From Ochrobactrum sp. RH2CCR150 (GTDB lineage: Bacteria > Pseudomonadota > Alphaproteobacteria > Rhizobiales > Rhizobiaceae), in contig JACGXE010000007.1 of assembly GCA_014138095.1 (NCBI GenBank), forward strand, positions 1-64,000: a stretch of DNA of 64,000 nt. Direction: 5' to 3'. The notes beneath the pieces are model-generated. The model saw nothing but the letters and a program-made list of their open reading frames with translations, made no database searches and had not been told where the DNA came from. The position numbers and the translations under genes were made by a program. Position 1 is the first letter of the stretch. Every line of letters starts with the position of its first letter. This document shows positions 51,652-61,248 of this stretch, in pieces.

Positions 51652-53162
51652 GGCCGGTCCTCGCGAATGACTTCCTGATAGAGCGTTTCCTCGTCGATAT
51701 CACCGGCATCGAAACTGGCCACAATTCGTCCCTTCACCATCACCTTGATTGTATCGGAAAGCGCTATGGCTTCGCCGATGTCGTCAGTCACCACCAGAAC
51801 CGCTGTTCCCGAACGGCTCAGTGCAAGCAGTAATTCATGAATTTCCCGCTTGGAGCCGACATCGACGCCGACCGTCGGGCCATTGAGAATAAGCAGCTTC
51901 GGCTTTCGCTCCATCCAACGCGCCAGAACGACACGCTGTTGATTGCCGCCAGAAAGTGTCACCACTGGTGGAAAGACACTGGGGGTTTTGATACGCAACC
52001 GCTTAACGGCTTCACGCGCGCGCTCCGTCAGGCTTGACGCACTGACGATGCCGCCCCTGGTATCCGCATCAAGGCTTGAGACGATGATGTTTTCACGGAT
52101 CGGCTGATTGAGAAAAAGCCCTTCGGTCAGACGATCTTCCGGCACATAGGCAACGCCGTGCTCCATCGCGTCGGCGGGAGCCTTGAGATGCAGTTGTCCG
52201 CTCGCATCTTCAATGCGACCTTCGTCCGGTGTAAGGCATCCAAACAAAGCCAATGCAAGTTCCGTTCGCCCTGACCCCAGAAGGCCCACGACAGATATGA
52301 TTTCGCCCGCGCGTAGATCGAGATTGATCGCGGCGAACTGGCCGCGTCGTCCAAGATTGCGCACTTTGAATATCGCATCCGAAGGCGTGACCGCCTCACG
52401 CGCCAGACGCTGGCTGTCAATTGGTCGACCCGACATTGCCTCTACGAGACGCGCTGGATCGAATTCACCAATCGGTCCTGCAACCACAACAAGACCATCA
52501 CGCAGAACCGTGACACTGTCGCAAACCGCAAACACTTCTTCGATCTTATGGCTGACAAACAGAAAGGCTACCCCCTCCGCCTTCAATGCAAAGACGATAT
52601 CAAGAAGCTTTGCGACCTCACTGCGGGTCAGGGCTGTGGTGGGCTCATCCATAACGATGATGCGCGCATCATTGGCAAGCGCACGCGCAATAGCAACCAG
52701 CTGCTTTGAAGCAACAGGCAGTCTTTCGACAAGAATATCGGGGTCGATGTCGACCTTCATCCTTGCAAGCGTTTCAATCGCCCGCTTGCGTCCAGACATG
52801 CGGTTGAAGAAGCTCTTGTTCTCGGTAACGGCTGCCAGAAAGCTTACATTCTCCCAGACTGTCAGATTGGGGAAAAGCGCGAAGTCCTGATAGATGACCG
52901 AAAGCCCCGCCGCTATCGCGTCTTTTGCGTCATTGTCGATGAGCTTGCCGTCAATCGTGACCGTACCGGCGTCGGCACGAACGACACCGGACAATATCTT
53001 GATCAACGTCGATTTGCCGGATCCGTTTTCACCGGCCAGACAGCGCACCTCGCCCGGTCGCAGGCTTAAGCCGACATCTTCCAGTACCCGGACGGGACCA
53101 TAAGACTTGGCGACAGCCTGCATTTCCAGAACGAAAGCGCCGGAATTCTGCTTATCACTCAT
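51648..53162 (-). CDS. Ribose-type ABC transporter ATPase (RbsA-like)
   Basis: A double ATPase of the CUT2 class, 504 residues from ATG 53162 (behind GGGAGAA). The first half has GENGSGKST, a signature-equivalent region around LPVASKQLVAIARALANDAR, and IIVMDEPTTALT. The second half has GLLGSGRTEL, SGGNQQRVVLARWMERKPKL and a Walker B region reading LLILNGPTVGVDVGSKREIH. The second site deviates in Walker A (GSGRTE) and in Walker B, where the usual Asp-Glu is replaced by Asn-Gly. Such degeneracy of the second site is common in RbsA, but NGP instead of DEP is notable. Confidence 0.93.
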   Translation of the reverse strand: MSDKQNSGAFVLEMQAVAKSYGPVRVLEDVGLSLRPGEVRCLAGENGSGKSTLIKILSGVVRADAGTVTIDGKLIDNDAKDAIAAGLSVIYQDFALFPNLTVWENVSFLAAVTENKSFFNRMSGRKRAIETLARMKVDIDPDILVERLPVASKQLVAIARALANDARIIVMDEPTTALTRSEVAKLLDIVFALKAEGVAFLFVSHKIEEVFAVCDSVTVLRDGLVVVAGPIGEFDPARLVEAMSGRPIDSQRLAREAVTPSDAIFKVRNLGRRGQFAAINLDLRAGEIISVVGLLGSGRTELALALFGCLTPDEGRIEDASGQLHLKAPADAMEHGVAYVPEDRLTEGLFLNQPIRENIIVSSLDADTRGGIVSASSLTERAREAVKRLRIKTPSVFPPVVTLSGGNQQRVVLARWMERKPKLLILNGPTVGVDVGSKREIHELLLALSRSGTAVLVVTDDIGEAIALSDTIKVMVKGRIVASFDAGDIDEETLYQEVIREDRP

Positions 53163-53178
53163 GCAGTTCTCCCATAGA

Positions 53179-53200
53179 GGCCGCCGATTGCCCGGCGGCC
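53179..53200 (-). terminator. Intercistronic stem-loop between binding-protein and ATPase genes
   Basis: GGCCGCCG (53179-53186) pairs perfectly with CGGCGGCC (53193-53200) around ATTGCC. It follows the rbsB-like stop on the minus strand and ends shortly before the ribosome binding site of the ATPase gene. It probably stabilises the binding-protein mRNA or lowers downstream expression. Confidence 0.65.
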
Positions 53201-53213
53201 CATCATCCATGGA

Positions 53214-54212
53214 TCAGAAGTCGTAATTGCCCATATTGTCTTTGGTCACATCGACCCAAGCCTGGCCGTAAACGACCTTGTCCTTGAGCTGAACCTTGTT
53301 GTAGCCCTCGACACCAAGGTCCATGCCATCGGTCACGGCCTTGCCGTCAATAGCCATCGCTGCGAGCTTGTTCATGGCGATACCAGCCTTGGCCGGATCC
53401 CAGAACGAGATCATGTTGATCGTACCACTTTCGAGATAAGGACCTGCAACCGACACAAGGCTGGTGCCAACAATCTTGACCTTGCCTTCAAGCCCAGCTT
53501 CCTCGACAGCAAGCGCTGCACCCGCAACATCTTCACCTGCCGAGCCCTGAATGCCCTTGAGGTTTGGATAGGTTCTCAGCAGTTCCTTGGTCTTGGCATA
53601 GGCGGTCTGCTGCTGCTCGTTGCTCTCGATCTTGTCGGTCGCGAGCTTCATCTTCGGATAATGTTCTTTCTGATAGGCAATGGCTGCATCAACCCATTCA
53701 TTGTGGGTCTTTGCCGTCAGATGGCCAACGAACACCGCATATTCACCCTCTTCGCCCATGGCCTCGGCCAGTGCCTTCATCAGATGTTCGCCATAGGCGC
53801 CATTGTCGAAGGCTTCGACGTCATAGGTTACGTTCTTCATGCTGGATGCTTCGTGGCCGATTACCTTGATCCCGGCCTGCAACGCCTTGCCCAACACGGG
53901 TTCCAGGGCTTCCGGGGAATTCGGCACCACGGTTATCGCCTCCACCTTTTTGGCAATCAGGTCTTCGATCAGCTGAACCTGCAGGGCAGCGTCAGCCGAA
54001 GCAGGTCCGATCTGCGTCGCGTTGTTTCCGCTTTCCTTCGCATACTCCTTCACGCCGGTTTCCATGCGATTGAACCAGGCGATGCCGGAAAGTTTGACGA
54101 CAGTGACGATGGTGTGTTTTGCATCCTGCGCGTTGGCATAGAAGGCACCACCAGCAATAATAGCTGCACTGACGGCAAGTCCGGCTGCCATTTTCCTCAA
54201 GCTGATATTCAT
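53214..54212 (-). CDS. Periplasmic sugar-binding protein (RhaS/LsrB-like)
   Basis: A peripla_BP_4-type receptor of 332 residues with a signal peptide cleaved after YANAQ. The mature part begins AKHTIVTVVKLSGIAWFNRM, and the end DVTKDNMGNYDF is like that of LsrB and rhamnose-binding RhaS proteins. KIVGTSLVSVAGPYLESGTI is the corresponding C-lobe motif. The ligand is not certain: the arrangement (two permeases, FGGY kinase, DeoR regulator) is also that of autoinducer-2 and rhamnose systems, but their diagnostic enzymes are not here. Confidence 0.9.
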   Translation of the reverse strand: MNISLRKMAAGLAVSAAIIAGGAFYANAQDAKHTIVTVVKLSGIAWFNRMETGVKEYAKESGNNATQIGPASADAALQVQLIEDLIAKKVEAITVVPNSPEALEPVLGKALQAGIKVIGHEASSMKNVTYDVEAFDNGAYGEHLMKALAEAMGEEGEYAVFVGHLTAKTHNEWVDAAIAYQKEHYPKMKLATDKIESNEQQQTAYAKTKELLRTYPNLKGIQGSAGEDVAGAALAVEEAGLEGKVKIVGTSLVSVAGPYLESGTINMISFWDPAKAGIAMNKLAAMAIDGKAVTDGMDLGVEGYNKVQLKDKVVYGQAWVDVTKDNMGNYDF

Positions 54213-54336
54213 TGTTATTCCCTCCGTTGGTTCACCCCTGCTTGCCTCCCCGGCAATCAGTCAGGCTATAGTCTGGCGAAGCTTCTGCGGCTTTCACCAA
54301 TTCCTGTCCGGGCGCATGACAGCGTCCGGCCTCTCT

Positions 54337-55833
54337 TCAAACCGACGCGATCCGCATCAGATCGGCAGTCCGCTCGTAGAGCTTCTTGAATGTATCGAAA
54401 CCCTGCTGGTAGACGTGCTTTGTTCCCGCATCAGGTTCAATGCGCCTTTCAACCGGGTTCCATTGCTCAATATCGGCCTTTGCGACATCGCCAACCGCAA
54501 GCGCGCCCAGAAAACAATTTCCGTAGGCAGCGCCGATGGTCTTGCTTCTCACGAGCTGAAGCTTTTCGCTGACATCAGAAATAGCCTGTGACCAGACTGC
54601 ATTTCTGGTGCCGCCGCCCACCGCGGCAATTCGGTCAAGCGGCGCATTTGCTTCGTGATAGGTATTGAAAATGTCGTTGACGCCATAAGCGACGCCTTCA
54701 AGAAGCGCGCGATAAATGTCAGCGCGCTTATGGGTCAGATCAAGGCCAAAAATCATGCCTCGTGCTGACGGATCATGAACCGGTGTTCTCTCTCCGGAAA
54801 AATAGGGGAGTACAAAGAGCCCTTTTGCGCCGGGCGGTGACGATGCGGCTTCTTCCGCCAGTGCTTGCAAGGCGCTGGCGGCGGGCAACTCTCGAGCGAA
54901 CTGCTCCTGAAACCACCGCGTCAGCGTTCCGCTGGTCGACGTGCCGGACATGCAAGCGTGTTCTCCACGGAAAAGCCAAGGTGCATACCACAGCCGCGTG
55001 TCGGCGATGCGTTGATCCGTGACTAGAATGATGAACATGGTCGAGCCATACATGACCATCATCTCGCCGGACTTCTGCACGCCAACACTGACAGCCTCAG
55101 CGGCGGCATCAATGGTGCCAGCGATCACAGGCGTTCCAACAGCGAGACCAGTCGCGGCTGCGGCTTGCGGTGTCACCGTTCCCGCGATGTCGGTCGTCCA
55201 GAGGAGATCAGGCAGTCGCTCACGCGAAACGATGCGTTCGGCAAAATCGTCAGTCCAGTCCTGCCGCGCAACGTCATAAAGCGGCGAGAACCCAGCCGCC
55301 GAATAGTGATCGATCGTGTAGTTTCCCGTCAGCCTGTGAACAAGGAAGGAGGAGGAGTTGAGGAACTTGTGCGTGCGGTTGAAAATATCCGGGTGGTTCT
55401 TTTTCAGCCAAAGAATCTTCGGGCCGACCGATTGCGAGGTCAACGCATTGCCGCCTTCCCGCATCAGACGATCGAGCCCGATTTCAGCCGTCAGTTCCTC
55501 TATTTCCACCGCTGCGCGCGTGTCGACACCATAAAGAACGGCATTCATGAGCGGAGCGCCGTTTTCATCAACCGGCAGCATACATGGGCCGATGCCGCTG
55601 GCCGCGACTGCGCGAATATCGCTTGCCGCTACAGAGCTTTGTTCGATCAACTCACGACTGATCGAACAGAATTCACCCCACCAGTTTTGTTCGGCATCAT
55701 GCTCCGCCCAACCCGGTTGTGGAACCAGCATGCGATGCGGACGCGCGGCAGAAGCGACGATCCTTCCTTCCTCATCGGAAAGAACACCCTTCGATTCAAA
55801 TGTGCCAATGTCGATGCCCAGATAATAGCGCAT
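54337..55833 (-). CDS. FGGY-family carbohydrate kinase (xylulokinase-like), second
   Basis: A 498-residue sugar kinase with the opening GIDIGTFESKGVLSDEEGRI, HRMLVPQPGWAEHDAEQNWW, PVIAGTIDAAAEAVSVGVQK and a C-terminal FGGY region (RALLEGVAYGVNDIFNTYHE, AAVGGGTRNAVWSQAISDVS). It belongs to the same broad branch as the kinase at 47515 but is distinct in sequence. The first base of its ATG is shared with the end of the M42 gene (1-bp overlap), and it is followed by the binding protein. Confidence 0.92.
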   Translation of the reverse strand: MRYYLGIDIGTFESKGVLSDEEGRIVASAARPHRMLVPQPGWAEHDAEQNWWGEFCSISRELIEQSSVAASDIRAVAASGIGPCMLPVDENGAPLMNAVLYGVDTRAAVEIEELTAEIGLDRLMREGGNALTSQSVGPKILWLKKNHPDIFNRTHKFLNSSSFLVHRLTGNYTIDHYSAAGFSPLYDVARQDWTDDFAERIVSRERLPDLLWTTDIAGTVTPQAAAATGLAVGTPVIAGTIDAAAEAVSVGVQKSGEMMVMYGSTMFIILVTDQRIADTRLWYAPWLFRGEHACMSGTSTSGTLTRWFQEQFARELPAASALQALAEEAASSPPGAKGLFVLPYFSGERTPVHDPSARGMIFGLDLTHKRADIYRALLEGVAYGVNDIFNTYHEANAPLDRIAAVGGGTRNAVWSQAISDVSEKLQLVRSKTIGAAYGNCFLGALAVGDVAKADIEQWNPVERRIEPDAGTKHVYQQGFDTFKKLYERTADLMRIASV

Positions 55834-56933
55834 CAGGTGTAAAGATCCCTGTCGAGGCTGAAGTCCTTGTTGATCCTGCCAATGGCCGCGACTAGAAGCG
55901 CGGTCAGGCTTTCAAGATCGCGCAGATCGCACATTTCAAGCGCCGTATGGGTATAGCGGCACGGGAAACACACATCGATACAGGCAACGCCCTCATTGAC
56001 GAGCTGTACGTAAGACGAATCCGTCAAGGCGCCTGTATGGGCCGTGCGTTGCAGCGGAATGGCTTCGCTGGCCGCTGCATCGGTGAAGAGTTTCGGCAGA
56101 GCCGGATGGGGGATAGTACCATTGAGCGTGCCGCGCCCGTGAAAGGAGTAGAGGCTGATGGCCGGGCCGCCGCCCAACTGAATTTCACCGCGATGGGCCA
56201 TATCTGGCGTATCGGCATTGAGCCCGATATCGAGCTGGATGGCGATATCCGGTTTGATCGCCTGCGCTGCGACCATGGCGCCACGCAGATTGAACTCCTC
56301 CAGAACCGCGAAAACAAAATGAACGGTTGGTCGTGGACCACCTTTCGCGAGCTGACGGGCAACTTCCATAACGACGGCGCAACCAGCCCGGTCATCAACC
56401 GACGTTCCGATAACGCGATTTTCGTTGAGATGGATGACGCGCGGTGCATAGACAACCGGTGTACCGATCTCGATGCCGAGCGCCTTTACATCCGCAGCGC
56501 TTTCCGCACCGACATCAATGAAAAGTTCGGCATAGGGCGTGACCTTGTATTTTTCTTCGGCAGGCGTGGCATGATGGCTTTTATTGGCGATAACGCCGTG
56601 AACGTCGCGCCCTTCGCCGACACAAAATAGCACCGCCTGTGCAGGCAACGCCTTTTCCGGAATACCGCCCAACCGCTCGATACGGATCAGGCCATTATCC
56701 TCGATCTTGCGCGCGATAAAGCCCAGCTGATCCGTATGCGCAAACAGCATGACGGAGGGCGCGTTTTCATCCCCCTTCATTGTTGCAATCAGATTGCCCA
56801 GACGATCGGTGACAAATTCGAGCGGAAGATCAGCCAGATCGCGAGCGATGAGGCGTCGCACACGATCCTCATGACCCGACAGACCAGGCGTTATCATCAA
56901 TGCTTCGAGCGTAGAACGTAGTCGATTTTTCAT
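55833..56933 (-). CDS. M42-family metallopeptidase-like protein (FrvX-like)
   Basis: A 366-residue protein with the M42 fold. The metal ligands are recognisable in FAHTDQLGF (His, Asp), GTSVDDRAGCAVVMEVARQ (Asp bridging), VFAVLEEFNLRGAM (Glu pair), IQLDIGLNADTPD and the late PCRYTHTALEMCDLRD (His). M42 proteins are classed as aminopeptidases, yet members such as FrvX sit in sugar operons, as here between a permease and a kinase gene. It may remove an amino-acyl or acyl group from a sugar conjugate. Start and stop both overlap neighbours. Confidence 0.9.
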   Translation of the reverse strand: MKNRLRSTLEALMITPGLSGHEDRVRRLIARDLADLPLEFVTDRLGNLIATMKGDENAPSVMLFAHTDQLGFIARKIEDNGLIRIERLGGIPEKALPAQAVLFCVGEGRDVHGVIANKSHHATPAEEKYKVTPYAELFIDVGAESAADVKALGIEIGTPVVYAPRVIHLNENRVIGTSVDDRAGCAVVMEVARQLAKGGPRPTVHFVFAVLEEFNLRGAMVAAQAIKPDIAIQLDIGLNADTPDMAHRGEIQLGGGPAISLYSFHGRGTLNGTIPHPALPKLFTDAAASEAIPLQRTAHTGALTDSSYVQLVNEGVACIDVCFPCRYTHTALEMCDLRDLESLTALLVAAIGRINKDFSLDRDLYT

Positions 56934-57913
56934 GCCGTTCGGGCCTTCCTTTGGAAAATGGGCGCAAGGCCAAGTCGGCCTGCCAGAACGCGCGCCGACA
57001 TGACGACCACAAGCAGGCCACCAAAGAACAGATCGCGTGAGAACGCACTGAAAGACAAAAAGTTCAGTCCGCTTGATATGAGCTGGAGACAGATGACGGC
57101 TAGCGTCACACCGGTCACGGTGCCAAAGCCGCCTGCTGGCGAAACGCCTGCCAGAATATTGATCAGAATGACGAGAAGCAGATAGGAGCTACCATAGTCG
57201 GCATTGGCGGAATTCACCCGCGCCAGAACCACAAGCCCGGCAATCGATGCTATGAGACCAGCAATAGCGTAGATGCGAAGCAACAGACCTTTTTCGCGTG
57301 TGCCTGCAAAATGGGACGCGACAGGATTGGCTCCAAACAGCCGCAGGTGAATGCCGACCGGTGTTCGCTTGAGCAGAAAACCCAACAGAAGCGCTGTGGC
57401 CACGAACAGGACGAGTGGTAGCGGCACCACGCCGCCGAGCGACCAATTGCCAAAGGCTGTGTACCACTGCGGAAGACCGGTAATTGCCGGACCTCCGGTT
57501 ATCACGATACCAATTCCGGAGAACAACTGCATCGTGCCAAGCGTGGCCAGAATTGGCGGCAGGCGCAGATAGGCAATCAGAAAGCCGTTGAGTAACCCGC
57601 AGGCAACACCGATCAGCAGCGCAACCGGAATGGCAAGGATGGCGAGTTCGGGCCCTGCCCTCATCATTACCGCTGCGACGATAGCGGCGAGATTAGCTGT
57701 GGCCACGACGGAAAGGTCTATGCCACCTGACACCATCGTCGGCAGAACGGCCAACGAAAGCAGCCCGAACTCAGGAAACTGAAACCCCATGGAATTGAGA
57801 TTTGCAGCAGTGAAAAAGCCTGGCGCGAGCAGGCTCAACAATCCAAAGATGGCAATAGCCAGAACGGCCAGCCCCTTCAGATAATTGCCCGTCGTGTCCT
57901 GTCTTGCATCCAT
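56930..57913 (-). CDS. Ribose-type ABC transporter permease (RbsC-like), second
   Basis: A second CUT2-type permease, 327 residues. It has TMVSGGIDLSVVATANLAAI, NGFLIAYLRLPPILATLGTM and ILAGVSPAGGFGTVTGVTLA. It is clearly different from the permease at 50632. Being first in the operon that carries one ATPase and one binding protein, it probably pairs with the other permease. It overlaps the M42 gene by 4 bp. Confidence 0.92.
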   Translation of the reverse strand: MDARQDTTGNYLKGLAVLAIAIFGLLSLLAPGFFTAANLNSMGFQFPEFGLLSLAVLPTMVSGGIDLSVVATANLAAIVAAVMMRAGPELAILAIPVALLIGVACGLLNGFLIAYLRLPPILATLGTMQLFSGIGIVITGGPAITGLPQWYTAFGNWSLGGVVPLPLVLFVATALLLGFLLKRTPVGIHLRLFGANPVASHFAGTREKGLLLRIYAIAGLIASIAGLVVLARVNSANADYGSSYLLLVILINILAGVSPAGGFGTVTGVTLAVICLQLISSGLNFLSFSAFSRDLFFGGLLVVVMSARVLAGRLGLAPIFQRKARTA

Positions 57914-58006
57914 TGGCGCTCTCCCCTGCGCTGGTTGCCTTGGCCCGCCTAGCGGGCGAAAACGTGTTTGGCGATTAGCATTTCAGTTCCTCCCCCGATG
58001 TGCCCG

Positions 58007-58780
58007 TTAAACGGTTTCCAGAAAAGGCAGTTGGTCGCGATAAGGCTGCAATGAGCCTTCGAAACCGGTATCAGTTATAAAGCCGCTCAAATCCTGCAGC
58101 CCGCAAACTGGCGCAAAGCTGCGGCATCCAAGTTTACGCTGATCGGCAACAAGTATCGTCTTTTGCGCAATGGCGATTGCGGCGCGCTTTACTTCCGCTT
58201 CTTCGACGGTAGAGGTAGAGACGCCTTCAAGATCGACGCAGTCAGCGGATAGAAAGAAACAATCGGCGCGGATATGGCGCAGCGTTTCGGTAGCCCAGGC
58301 GCCGATCAGCGAATAATAGTCATTTCTGACGCGACCGCCGATGATATGCACTTCCGTTGCGCCAACCGCCGCGGCTTCAGCAATCTTCAAGTCCATTGTC
58401 ACAAGCGTGATCGCCCTGCCCGCAAGGGCGCGTGCGACAGACAACGCGGTGGTGCCGGAATCGAGAATAACGGTGGAATTATTGGCAACATGTGCTGCCG
58501 CTGCCTCACCAATCCGCGCCTTGGCGCTTTGGCTAATACGCAGCTTTTCCAAAAACATAGGTTCGGCGACCCCCTCACCCGCACCGCGGGCAACGACCCC
58601 GCCGTGAATTCTCAGGATCAACCCGGCCTGTTCCAGCGTGATGAGATCGCGACGCAATGTCGGGAGCGAAACACCCATAATGCCAGCCAGATCCGACGTG
58701 CCAATACGCTTCGCGTCGGCGATGACGTCCATCATCTGCCGGTGACGTTCCTGCGGAAAACGTGTTCTAGCTTCGCTCAT
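58007..58780 (-). CDS. DeoR-family transcriptional regulator (second)
   Basis: A 257-residue regulator with N-terminal HTH (TSDLAGIMGVSLPTLRRDLI, then TLEQAGLILRIHGGVVA) and a DeoRC domain (VILDSGTTALSVARALAGRA, FFLSADCVDLEGVSTSTVEE, KTILVADQRKLG). It lies upstream of, and on the same strand as, the two-permease sugar operon after 93 bp. It probably represses it and is relieved by a kinase product. Confidence 0.92.
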   Translation of the reverse strand: MSEARTRFPQERHRQMMDVIADAKRIGTSDLAGIMGVSLPTLRRDLITLEQAGLILRIHGGVVARGAGEGVAEPMFLEKLRISQSAKARIGEAAAAHVANNSTVILDSGTTALSVARALAGRAITLVTMDLKIAEAAAVGATEVHIIGGRVRNDYYSLIGAWATETLRHIRADCFFLSADCVDLEGVSTSTVEEAEVKRAAIAIAQKTILVADQRKLGCRSFAPVCGLQDLSGFITDTGFEGSLQPYRDQLPFLETV

Positions 58781-58905
58781 GTCCTGCTCCCATCGTGAAC
58801 ATTAATGATCGTTTTGAGCGAGTCAAGCGATTCTGTTCAGATTCGAAACAGGACGAACGGCATTCAAACGGATTGAGAGATCAAGACTTATGGATGCGTA
58901 TCAGC

Positions 58906-59643
58906 TCAAACCAGCATGGCAAGGCAGCGCTTTTTCAGATCAGCCAATATGGACGCGCTGCGGTCGCGCGGACGCGGTAGTCCGACATCGAACACATCAC
59001 GCACCCGACCGGGATTAGGCTCCATGATCAAAACCCGGTCAGCGAGATAAAGCGCTTCTTCCACATCATGCGTGACGATAATGATGGAGACCTTGTTCTT
59101 CTCCCAGATAGACAAAAGTTCATCTTGAAGACGCATCCGCAGGATGGAATCCAAGGCACCGAAAGGTTCATCCATAAGCAGAATATCGGGTTCCTGCGCC
59201 AGCGCTCTGGCTATCGCCGCGCGCTGCGCCATCCCGCCTGAAAGCTGCTTCGGATAGGCCTTCGCATAGTCGCTGAGACCAACGAGTACGAGGTAGTGCT
59301 GTACTCTTTCGCGCTTGGATGCGGGCGAAAGATCAGACTTGTCGAAAGCCAACTCGACATTGCCCTCGACAGTCAGCCATGGATACAAACGATGATCCTG
59401 AAAGACCATACCGATCTTTGTCGGTGATGTTTTGTCAGTGTCGCCACGCGTAATCGACCCGCGATAGTCACCATCCAGTCCGATAATCAGCCGCAGCAAA
59501 GTGGATTTTCCGCAGCCCGACGCACCGACAATGGATATGATCTCGTTGTGCCCGACCTGAAAATTGATATCCTTCAATACGGGTCGAGGTGCGCCATCGA
59601 GAATAAAGGACTTGCTGACATGTTCGATTGAAAGGGCGTTCAT
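58906..59643 (-). CDS. Nitrate/sulfonate-type ABC transporter ATPase (SsuB/TauB-like)
   Basis: A 245-residue ATPase from ATG 59643: Walker A GASGCGKST, signature LSGGMAQRAAIARAL, Walker B ILLMDEPFGALDS and switch IIIVTHDVEEALYLADRVLI. The long upstream open frame is inside the permease gene. ATG overlaps the permease stop (ATGA). It is the last gene of an operon that also encodes two permeases and a binding protein. Confidence 0.93.
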   Translation of the reverse strand: MNALSIEHVSKSFILDGAPRPVLKDINFQVGHNEIISIVGASGCGKSTLLRLIIGLDGDYRGSITRGDTDKTSPTKIGMVFQDHRLYPWLTVEGNVELAFDKSDLSPASKRERVQHYLVLVGLSDYAKAYPKQLSGGMAQRAAIARALAQEPDILLMDEPFGALDSILRMRLQDELLSIWEKNKVSIIIVTHDVEEALYLADRVLIMEPNPGRVRDVFDVGLPRPRDRSASILADLKKRCLAMLV

Positions 59644-60416
59644 CAATTCTCTGAGCTCCAGGGCGATACAATCGATGTGACACGGCGGATGATGGATGCA
59701 AGCAAGACGCCGCCCGCTGCCAGGGTGAAGACGCCCACGATCACGATATCCATGCGGAATTGATCGCGTGCGCTGGCAATGTAGCTGCCCAATCCACGAC
59801 CATTTCCAATGGCGTATTCCGCACCGACAGTTCCAATCCAGGCCGATAGCGCGGCAATCTGCAAACCAACATAGATGTTCGGAAGCGCCGACGGCAGGCA
59901 AAGGCGACGAATGCGGGTCCAGCGTCGCAAATTCAATGTGTCAGCGACTTCGATCAACGAGGACGGCACCTGCCGCACACCCTGCTCTGTTGCAAGAAAG
60001 AGCGGGAAAAATGTCGAGAGAGCGGTAAACACAAGTTTGGTGCCCTCACCGTTTCCAAACCATGCCGTCAGCAGTGGTATCCAGGCAAAGAGCGCAACCT
60101 GACGCACGGCATGAATGGACGGTGCAAATGCCAAACCGGCCCAGCGGTAACTTCCAACCACATAACCAAGTACGAGCCCGGCAATGCCGCCGATGCTACC
60201 ACCGATAATGACGCGACCGATACTCGCCAAAAGCGCCGCCCACAGCTCGCGCCCTGAAGGGTCAAGGAAAGGCGCTTCCAACACCTGCAAGGGATGAACC
60301 GCCATAGGGCCAGTGATCAGACCCGCTGATACACCACCCCACCAAACGACAACCGCCGATAGTGGCACCATTGCGCCACGAGGAACCCGCAAAGAGAACC
60401 GTTCAGCCTTAGACAT
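59643..60416 (-). CDS. Sulfonate/nitrate-type ABC transporter permease (SsuC/TauC-like), first
   Basis: A 257-residue permease with about six membrane helices and the family loop VADTLNLRRWTRIRRLCLPS (EAA-like). It overlaps the second permease at its start by 8 bp and the ATPase at its end by 1 bp. Two different permeases in one operon suggest a heterodimer. Confidence 0.92.
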   Translation of the reverse strand: MSKAERFSLRVPRGAMVPLSAVVVWWGGVSAGLITGPMAVHPLQVLEAPFLDPSGRELWAALLASIGRVIIGGSIGGIAGLVLGYVVGSYRWAGLAFAPSIHAVRQVALFAWIPLLTAWFGNGEGTKLVFTALSTFFPLFLATEQGVRQVPSSLIEVADTLNLRRWTRIRRLCLPSALPNIYVGLQIAALSAWIGTVGAEYAIGNGRGLGSYIASARDQFRMDIVIVGVFTLAAGGVLLASIIRRVTSIVSPWSSEN

Positions 60417-61236
60417 GACTACCCTTCCGCATCAGCGCCTCTGCACGCTTGAGGAGTAGGTCGAGTACGAAGCCGACGGCTCCCACAACGATCATGCCGA
60501 CGATAACGATATCAAGCTGGAAGAGCGTGCGACCCCATACCATCATATAACCAAGGCCATCAGTACCGGCGAGCATTTCGACAACGATCAAGGAAACAAA
60601 TGCCTGACTGAGCGAAAGCCGCACGCCACTGGCGATATAAGGAGCCATAGCCGGGATTGTCAGCTTGAAAAATCGGGTCCGCGCGCGAAGGCCAAGAATG
60701 TCTGCAACCTCGTTGAACCCTTTGGGAACGTTCCTCGCTCCTTCAGCCGTGCTGATCGCCATTGGCACAAAACAGGCTTTTGAAAGAATGATGATCTTCA
60801 CGCTTTCTTCGATGCCAAATAGCAGGATCAGTATCGGTAGCCACCCCAGCGAGGGTACAGCGGCTAGCGCTCTGAAGCTTGGCCCAAGATAGGCTTCTGC
60901 AGTCTTAGATTTCCCGATCAGGAGACCGAAAGCGAAGCCGAGAGATGCTCCGATCAGAAAGCCCTCGGCAATGGGTTGGAAACTGACGACGGCGGCAGAG
61001 AATATGTCGCCGTCTGCCAGAAGATCCACAAATGTGCTGAAGACCCAATCCGGTCGTGGAAGTACCTGCGGCGAGATCCAGCCGTTGGCTGACGCAATCC
61101 ACCAGAGAACCAGCAAGCAGACTGGGCCGGTCAAGGCCAGAACAGAGCTTGCGATGCGAGACTGCAACTTCGCCAGCCGCTCGCCTTTAAGTCTTTGGGA
61201 GACGCTAAAGTAGGCTCCAGCTTCGAACGTCGCCAT
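60409..61236 (-). CDS. Sulfonate/nitrate-type ABC transporter permease (SsuC/TauC-like), second
   Basis: A 275-residue permease with an extended N-terminus and membrane helices from about residue 30. The EAA-like loop reads EVADILGLRARTRFFKLTIP. It follows the binding protein after 12 bp. Its similarity to its neighbour permease suggests an old duplication. Confidence 0.92.
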   Translation of the reverse strand: MATFEAGAYFSVSQRLKGERLAKLQSRIASSVLALTGPVCLLVLWWIASANGWISPQVLPRPDWVFSTFVDLLADGDIFSAAVVSFQPIAEGFLIGASLGFAFGLLIGKSKTAEAYLGPSFRALAAVPSLGWLPILILLFGIEESVKIIILSKACFVPMAISTAEGARNVPKGFNEVADILGLRARTRFFKLTIPAMAPYIASGVRLSLSQAFVSLIVVEMLAGTDGLGYMMVWGRTLFQLDIVIVGMIVVGAVGFVLDLLLKRAEALMRKGSHV

Positions 61237-61248
61237 CGGCTTCTCCGA

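Noticed and set aside
59495..59530. AAGTGGATTTTCCG, similar to the operator
   Set aside because: It lies inside the ATPase Walker A codons, the left arm is CAA and no -10-like hexamer is at the right distance.
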